Of a stretch of 22,082 nucleotides of DNA, positions 17,801 through 22,082 are shown in pieces (positions within the stretch are counted from its first letter, which is position 1; each line of letters opens with the position of its first letter). The DNA is from CAJBIL01 sp044359525 (GTDB lineage: Bacteria; Pseudomonadota; Gammaproteobacteria; Burkholderiales; Rhodocyclaceae). The DNA lies in the NCBI GenBank assembly GCA_044359525.1, contig JBIKLY010000062.1, forward strand, positions 1 through 22,082, read 5' to 3'. A model generated the notes under the pieces. The model had not been told where the DNA came from. It saw nothing but the letters and a program-made list of their open reading frames with translations, and ran no database searches. A program made the position numbers and the translations under genes.

Positions 17801-20800
17801 CGGATCGAAAATGACACAGGGGCGGGAAGATTCCTGAAACAGCATCTTGTTATAGGCTTCACTTTCCTTGAGCGTTATTTCGGCTGCCTTGTGCTGGGTG
17901 ATGTCCTGGTGAATGCCGACCACACGCTGTGGCAGCCCCTGGTCGTCACGTTCGGCCGCGTGGCCAATATCAAGAATCCATTTCCAGCTGCCGGATCTGG
18001 TCTTCATCCGGTATTCGGAGCGGTAGTCTTCTTCCTCATTGTTCAGGAATTTTTGCAGCATTTCGCTGGCCGACGACAGATCATCGGGGTGGACGAGACT
18101 GTTCCAGCATTCGGCATGGGTGGGGTAGCTGTCTTCGAGTTCCTGCTTCGTGTAGCCAAGCATTTCGGCCCAGATGTTATTTATTGTTACGTGCGTAATC
18201 GTGCCGCCGGCATCAAGGTTCCAGTCCCATAACCCAAGGCCCGCACCGTGCATGGCCAGGTTGAGTCGTTGCTCGCTTTCGGCGATTCGTCGCTCGGCGG
18301 CTTCACGCTCGGCAGCAGCAGCATGCGCTTCGCTGATGTCTTCAAACATCCATACCGTGCCGCGCGAAAGATCGTCCGGATCAATCGCGCTACCACTTAG
18401 CCGGCACCAGAAGTGCGATCCATCCTTGCGTGCGCAGAGCTGCACACTTTGAAAGTTTTCTCCGCGGGCCAGTATCGAATAGCCCAGCTCGACCGCCGAA
18501 AAACCTGCATCATCGGCATACCAGTTGCGTGACGGCATGTTGATCAGTTCGCCCGGCGCGTACCCGCCCATCAATTCAAGTTGGCGGTTGTTGCGCACCA
18601 TCGTCCGGTCCTTGATGAAGGACAGTCCTAGTGTGGTTGAGTCGAAGATTGCGCTTTGTTCTGCTGCCGCGGTCCGTGCCGCCTCGGCGGCCTTTTCGCG
18701 TTCGGTGATGTCGTATGCCCAGGTGACGAAATGGCTGCCGTCAGAAAACTCCATCAGCACTGAAGTGAGTAGCACGGTCAGGGGGGAGCCGTCGCGGCGC
18801 ACGAAGGTGGCCTGGTAGTCGCTAACCGCACCATCGCGGAGTATCCGGGCAAGCCATTTTTTTCGATCAGAAGGGTCGCGCCAGTTGTCGGTGGCACGAT
18901 GCGTTTTCATATTCTCCGGCGAAATCTGCAAGAGTTCGCCCATGCGCCGGTTGGCAAAAATGGTTTGCCCTTCTTCCGTGCTGATGGTGACGCCGGCCGG
19001 ACTGTCTTCCAGTATCCGGCGCAGGCGTCCTTCGTTCTCGCGCAGCTCGCTTTCCAGAAGCTTGCGCTCGGCGATGTCCTGATAAACCCACACCACGACG
19101 CGTTCATGGCCCGGGATATGAACACCCTGCCCGGAAACCAGCGCTTCGAATTTTGAGCCATCCTTACGAACGAAGTCCCATTCGAGCTGCGCTTCCTTCC
19201 CTTCGCGCAGCAGCGGGGCCACTTGCGCACTGAAGGCGCGGTAGTCTTCCGGCGACGAAAACAGAAGGTTGATGGCTGATTGCCCAATCAATTCACCGAT
19301 GTCGCGCCCAAGGTATTCTGCGAGGCGTTTGTTGGCTCTCAGAATGACGCCATCTGACGTGTAGCACATGCCATTGGGCGCATTTTCGAAAATCGCCTGC
19401 TGTTCTTCGAGCAGTCTTTTGATTTCGACCTGCTGTGCCTCATGCGCTGCCGCTGCTTTACGTGCCTCGGTTACATCCTCGATCATCCAGACCGTGCCGC
19501 GTGAAAGATCGCCCGGATCGACGGCGCTGCCGCGTACTCGGCTCAAATAGCGTGAACCGTCCTTGCGCACGAATTCATGCTCGCTTTCATAAATTTCCCC
19601 GCGCGCCAGTTGCTGGTAGCCAGCGCCCACTGCCGCATAGTCTTCCTCATTGGCATACCAGATGCGTGCCGTCTGACCGATCATTTCGCCCGCCGCATAA
19701 CCCGTCATCCGGTCCAGCTGACGGTTGTTGCGGACGATTACCCGGTCCCTGATAAACGAGATGCCGAGCGTCGTAGCCTCGAACATCGCGCTCTGTTCGG
19801 CAGCGGCGATGCGCACCGCCTCCGCCGCTCTTTCGCGCTCGGTAATGTCATAAACCCAAGTGACGAGGAAACGGCCATCGGCAAAATCCATCAATAGCGC
19901 AGTCAGGAGTGCGGTGAGCGGCATCCCGTCCGTGCGTAAAAATTCCGCCTGATAATCGCTCACCATCCCATCACGAAGCAGTTGTTTAACAAACGCTTCG
20001 CGATCCGCGGGGTCCCGCCAAGCCTGGGTGGCGGGGCGTTTGTCTGCAGGCGAGGTGGAGAGCATTTCAGTCAAGCGCCGATTTGAAAATATTGTCTTTC
20101 CATCTTCGGTGCTGATGGTCACGCCGGCCGGGCTGTTTTCCAGAATGCGGCGCAGTCGTTCCTCGCTTTCGCGCATCTCACGTTCCAGGTGTTTGCGCTC
20201 GGCGATGTCCTCATAAACCCAGACTGCTGCCTTTTCATAGCCGGGAATCTTGACGCCCCGCCCGGAAATTTTGGCGAAAAAGCTTTTCCCGTCTTTCCAG
20301 GAAAACTCCCATTCCAGGTTAGCCTCTTTGCCGGCGCTCAGCATTGGCCCAACGACTTCACCAAAGGCGCGATAATTTTCCGGCGAGCCGAACAGCGCCG
20401 TCATTACTGGCTGACCGATCAATGCTGCAGCGCTACTCCCGAGATATTCGGCGAAGCGTGTGTTCGCCCGCAGTATGACGCCGTCGCCGGTGAACAAAAT
20501 TCCGTTCGGGGCGTTGTCGAAAATCGCCTGCTGTTCTTCGAGCAGCTTTTTGATTTCATTCTGTTGCGCCTCGATTTCCTCGCGCGCCTGTCTTCGTTCA
20601 GTAAGGTCTTCGGCGGTAAATCGCTGCAGCAATCTGCCGCCGCAATCAAAAGTCATCAGGTGAACCTGTGCGTCCCAGATTTCGCCACTGGCGCGCTGCG
20701 AGCGCCACTGAAAGCTGGCGATGCCATGCTCGAGGGTGTTGCGGGTGACTTCTCTGGCGGCTGTTCTGCTGTCGGTTCCGTCGTATTGGACGGGGGCCGA

Positions 20801-21115
20801 GAAGTCGAGCGGTGTTTTGCCCAGCACTTGTTCACGCGAGGTGTAGCCATGCATGCGTACAGCGGCAAGGTTGCAGTCGATGATGCCGATTGCCGGATCA
20901 ACGATGACAACCGGTGTTGAAGACTCCTGAAATACTTTCTGATTGAAATTGGCGCTGGCCGTCAAGGTCGCCTCGGCCTTGAGCCGGGCTTCTTCGGATT
21001 GTGAAAGCTTTTTGGCAAGAGTGCGATTCTTGCATTGCAACGCGGCAAGTTTGGCTTTTACGCTTTCCAAAGAATCGCGGGTCATCTTTATTACGCCATG
21101 ATATTTGTCTTTCAT
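14831..21115 (-). CDS. Giant soluble hybrid histidine kinase: 10 PAS, HisKA/HATPase, 2 receivers, HPt
   Basis: The protein has 2094 residues and no membrane segment. After a coiled coil (~12-55) I count ten PAS/PAC domains, at ~57-177, 195-308, 320-428, 440-552, 572-685, 697-807, 819-930, 948-1077, 1088-1206 and 1226-1338, most ending in a D-I/L/V-T/A-E-type PAC motif. HisKA has MSHEIRTP (H1367); the HATPase has N1484, DSGIG (1516-1520) and GGTGLGLA (1545-1552). Receiver 1 has D1609/D1610, D1658 and K1712; receiver 2 has E1760/D1761, D1805 and K1857; the HPt has AHTLKGAAG (H1953). All phosphorelay residues are present. The PAS order A-B-C-D-B-C-D-E-A-B shows internal duplication. It heads a three-gene operon and probably feeds the two receiver proteins downstream. 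The start at 21115 has no clear Shine-Dalgarno; M11 (21085) is an alternative. Ligands or cofactors of the PAS domains are unknown. Confidence 0.95.
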   Translation of the reverse strand: MKDKYHGVIKMTRDSLESVKAKLAALQCKNRTLAKKLSQSEEARLKAEATLTASANFNQKVFQESSTPVVIVDPAIGIIDCNLAAVRMHGYTSREQVLGKTPLDFSAPVQYDGTDSRTAAREVTRNTLEHGIASFQWRSQRASGEIWDAQVHLMTFDCGGRLLQRFTAEDLTERRQAREEIEAQQNEIKKLLEEQQAIFDNAPNGILFTGDGVILRANTRFAEYLGSSAAALIGQPVMTALFGSPENYRAFGEVVGPMLSAGKEANLEWEFSWKDGKSFFAKISGRGVKIPGYEKAAVWVYEDIAERKHLEREMRESEERLRRILENSPAGVTISTEDGKTIFSNRRLTEMLSTSPADKRPATQAWRDPADREAFVKQLLRDGMVSDYQAEFLRTDGMPLTALLTALLMDFADGRFLVTWVYDITERERAAEAVRIAAAEQSAMFEATTLGISFIRDRVIVRNNRQLDRMTGYAAGEMIGQTARIWYANEEDYAAVGAGYQQLARGEIYESEHEFVRKDGSRYLSRVRGSAVDPGDLSRGTVWMIEDVTEARKAAAAHEAQQVEIKRLLEEQQAIFENAPNGMCYTSDGVILRANKRLAEYLGRDIGELIGQSAINLLFSSPEDYRAFSAQVAPLLREGKEAQLEWDFVRKDGSKFEALVSGQGVHIPGHERVVVWVYQDIAERKLLESELRENEGRLRRILEDSPAGVTISTEEGQTIFANRRMGELLQISPENMKTHRATDNWRDPSDRKKWLARILRDGAVSDYQATFVRRDGSPLTVLLTSVLMEFSDGSHFVTWAYDITEREKAAEAARTAAAEQSAIFDSTTLGLSFIKDRTMVRNNRQLELMGGYAPGELINMPSRNWYADDAGFSAVELGYSILARGENFQSVQLCARKDGSHFWCRLSGSAIDPDDLSRGTVWMFEDISEAHAAAAEREAAERRIAESEQRLNLAMHGAGLGLWDWNLDAGGTITHVTINNIWAEMLGYTKQELEDSYPTHAECWNSLVHPDDLSSASEMLQKFLNNEEEDYRSEYRMKTRSGSWKWILDIGHAAERDDQGLPQRVVGIHQDITQHKAAEITLKESEAYNKMLFQESSRPCVIFDPEAGFIDCNPAAISIYGHSSREDILGKTPLHFSAPVQYDGTDSKTAGQRLARSTFKKGSAVFEWRHQRANGEIWDAEVHLMAFNFGGKRLLQFTLDDITEKRLAREEIGSQQIEIRKLLEEQQAIFENAPNGIIYTGDGVILRANKCFSEYLGYNVDELVGQPGVTIFESPENYRAFGETIGGLLSAGKDAHVEWTFPKKDGSQFVAKVSAQGIHIAGYERSAVFVFADIAERKAAERAADEARRVAEEATKAKSDFLANMSHEIRTPMNAIIGMSHLALNTGLDKQQRNYIEKVNRAAENLLGIINDILDFSKIEAGKMSMEKIGFRLGDVMDNLANLVGIKAEEKGLELLFNVEQDIAFPLLGDPLRLGQVLVNLGNNAVKFTDNGEIVFGIERVREDDCGVELHFWIKDSGIGITPEQCSRMFQSFSQADSSTTRKYGGTGLGLAISKNLVELMDGRIWVESAAGQGSTFHFTARFGTQAEAAPRRTAEREKLRGLRVLVADDNASAREIILGMVRNLGLEADSVVNGAQALAKIAEAKKTGTPYDLLLIDWKMPVMDGIEAVRQLQEELRIDLPSVIMLTAYGRQEAMISAERNGVGLKSVLTKPVTASTLIDAIGEALDKGFVSEGRSQQKAVNHDKAMEKLAGARVLLVEDNELNQELALELLRNAGMSIEIAINGQEALDILARDADFDGVLMDCQMPVMDGYTATRELRKNPAFLHLPIIAMTANAMAGDREKVIAAGMVDHISKPINVGEMFVTLAKWIIPSHPSDRTSTAAPPQPPAETTMPDALPGIDMAAGRSRTMGDEAFFRSLLICFRDSQRNFAQDFSAACTGADVTAPERLAHTLKGAAGTIGAWNLHATAGELEEACAKSASATQTGPLLDRTTAELDLVIAGLNVLGSAKNSTSGNKAPAATIDPAQVRALTEQLDALLAYGDSQAKDLLENNAGMFSAAYPKDYPAIDHAIQSFDFEEALTLLRNAVSTSD
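17093..20947 (-). repeat. Dispersed duplication of a two-PAS cassette inside the hybrid kinase gene
   Basis: Residues 57-310 (20947-20186) and 1088-1341 (17854-17093) share the pair of PAS types A and B. Motifs in common are FQESS.P, LGKTPL.FSAPVQYDGTDS, GEIWDA.VHLM and LLEEQQAIF. The A-to-B spacing is 127 residues in both copies. The second copy directly precedes the HisKA domain. Confidence 0.85.
18314..20566 (-). repeat. Tandem duplication of a three-PAS cassette inside the hybrid kinase gene
   Basis: Two in-frame copies, 20566-19451 (residues 184-555) and 19435-18314 (residues 561-934), carry the same order of three PAS types. Matching motifs are 377-379 residues apart: EEQQAIF..NAPNG, RLRRILE.SPAGVTIST and EQSA.F..TTLG. 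At DNA level a 19-base identity at 20193 recurs at 19062, exactly 1131 bases away. The copies have diverged, so the duplication is old. Confidence 0.88.
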
Positions 21116-21285
21116 TAGTATGATCGAATATACCCGATGAATCTACTCATGGTATTGGCCGGGTAGTTCTGATATTTCACCCTCAACGGCAGGTTAAAAT
21201 TGGCAGATTCGGTGACGCATCGACAGTTACTGCAGGCTGGCTTGATGCCGGGCTGAAAACGACTCTTTTCTTACAGGTATCAAAC
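21116..21285. other. Divergent intergenic region between the hybrid kinase and RsmH-like genes
   Basis: This gap should hold promoters for both genes. On the minus strand TATATT, about 15 bases before the kinase ATG, could be a -10 box, but no good -35 box lies at the right distance. On the plus strand TAAAAT (21195-21200) is a possible -10 box with a poor -35. Neither is convincing, and no operator or RNA structure stands out. Confidence 0.3.
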
Positions 21286-22082
21286 ATGTCGATAGAAGCA
21301 CCCCCACCGCACGTGCGGCGCAAACGTTACCGGGGCACGCACCCGCGTCGTTTCGAAGAGAAGTACAAGGAGCTGGAGCCGCAAAAATTCGCGGCTGATG
21401 TGGAGAAAGTGATCGCCCGCGGGCAGACGCCGGCCGGTATGCATCGGCCGATCTGTGTCAATGAAATCCTTTCCATTCTCGACCCGAAACCGGGTGAGAC
21501 CGGGCTTGATGTGACGCTTGGCTTCGGCGGCCATTCAAGGGAGATCCTGCCCAGACTGCTGCCCGGTGGCCGCCTTTTTGCCGTCGATGTCGATGCCCTT
21601 GAACTGCCGCGCACCACGGCCCGTTTGCGCAAGCTCGGTTTTGCAGAAGACGTGCTGGTCATTCACAAGATGAATTTTGCCGGGATCGCCAAACTGCTGC
21701 CGGAAGCCGGCGGCGGGTTTGACTGCATTCTTGCCGACCTCGGCGTTTCATCAATGCAGCTGGATAATCCGGAACGCGGTTTTTCCTACAAGAACGACGG
21801 GCCGCTTGATCTGCGCCTGAATCCCCTGCGCGGCACGCCCGCCTCGGCGCTGCTGCAGTCGCTGAGCGTTCAGGAGCTGGCTGAACTGCTGACCGACAAC
21901 GCCGACGAACCGTACGCCGAACTGATTGCGCAGGAAATAAAGAAAGTGACTTCACCGATCAGCAGCACCCGGCAATTGTCGGATGTGGTGCGTGCCGTGC
22001 TCAAGACGCTTCCTGAAAACAAGACGCATGCAAAGTCCCTGCAACGCACTTTCATGGCGCTGCGCATTGCCGTGAACGACGA
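21286..22082 (+). CDS. RsmH/MraW-family SAM-dependent methyltransferase with N-terminal extension (C-terminus outside window)
   Basis: From ATG 21286 the frame is open to the right edge (265 codons). Family motifs present are the SAM-binding GLDVTLGFGGHS (73-84), LFAVDVD (97-103), DLGVSSMQLDNPERGFSY (151-168), DGPLDLRL (171-178) and RTFMALRIAVND (254-265). RsmH methylates N4 of C1402 in 16S rRNA. Differences from the standard enzyme are a basic extension of about 47 residues (RRKRYRGTHPRRFEEKYKEL) before the block that usually reads HxPVLLxE (here HRPICVNE), and NADEPYA where YGEERFA is typical. No mraZ lies upstream, so this is probably a divergent paralogue outside the cell-wall cluster rather than housekeeping rsmH. 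ACAGG about nine bases upstream is a plausible ribosome-binding site. Confidence 0.82.
   Translation, partial: MSIEAPPPHVRRKRYRGTHPRRFEEKYKELEPQKFAADVEKVIARGQTPAGMHRPICVNEILSILDPKPGETGLDVTLGFGGHSREILPRLLPGGRLFAVDVDALELPRTTARLRKLGFAEDVLVIHKMNFAGIAKLLPEAGGGFDCILADLGVSSMQLDNPERGFSYKNDGPLDLRLNPLRGTPASALLQSLSVQELAELLTDNADEPYAELIAQEIKKVTSPISSTRQLSDVVRAVLKTLPENKTHAKSLQRTFMALRIAVND

Overview
The window looks like chromosomal DNA from a GC-rich Gram-negative bacterium, most likely a betaproteobacterium (my inference is Rhodocyclales, e.g. Dechloromonas/Azonexus-like). The reasons are the trxA-rho order, a seven-iron FdxA ferredoxin, an AddAB-type pair of the 'probable DNA repair protein' class, and a large soluble PAS/two-component inventory. 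No phage, plasmid, IS or CRISPR sequence was seen. Identifications come from reading motifs by eye; no database search was run.

Layout. Positions 1-1292 (minus) hold the N-terminal 430 codons of a membrane sensor (Cache-like, TM, HAMP, start of a GAF-like domain) with a strong candidate promoter. Positions 1452-3092 (minus) encode an ArnT/PMT-type membrane glycosyltransferase. Positions 3194-5292 (minus) are housekeeping genes in transcription order trxA, rho, rpmE: an intrinsic terminator follows rpmE, a good promoter precedes it, and the rho leader is strikingly C-rich and G-poor. Divergent from trxA is fdxA (5473-5796, plus). A perfect 42-bp inverted repeat built of octamer units (5822-5915) separates fdxA from a two-gene DNA-repair operon (5940-12009, plus). 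That operon encodes an AddB-like nuclease with an iron-sulfur cysteine set and an AddA-like UvrD-family helicase-nuclease, whose ORFs overlap by 8 bp.

The right half (12066-21115, minus) is a three-gene signalling operon. Its transcription order is: a 2094-residue soluble hybrid histidine kinase with ten PAS domains, HisKA/HATPase, two receivers and an HPt domain; a receiver-HD-GYP protein (predicted c-di-GMP phosphodiesterase); and a receiver-receiver-histidine kinase. The genes are 9 bp apart and then overlap by 4 bp, so they are probably co-translated. The kinase likely integrates several cytoplasmic cues and passes phosphate through its HPt to the two downstream receiver proteins, with c-di-GMP breakdown as one output. 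Divergent from it, and cut by the right edge, is an RsmH-family methyltransferase with an unusual basic N-terminal extension.

The most notable items are the modular duplication of PAS cassettes inside the giant kinase (order A-B-C-D-B-C-D-E-A-B), the long palindromic repeat against the start of the AddB-like gene, the rut-like rho leader, and the RsmH-like protein outside an mraZ context. No gene-free stretch exceeds 300 bases.
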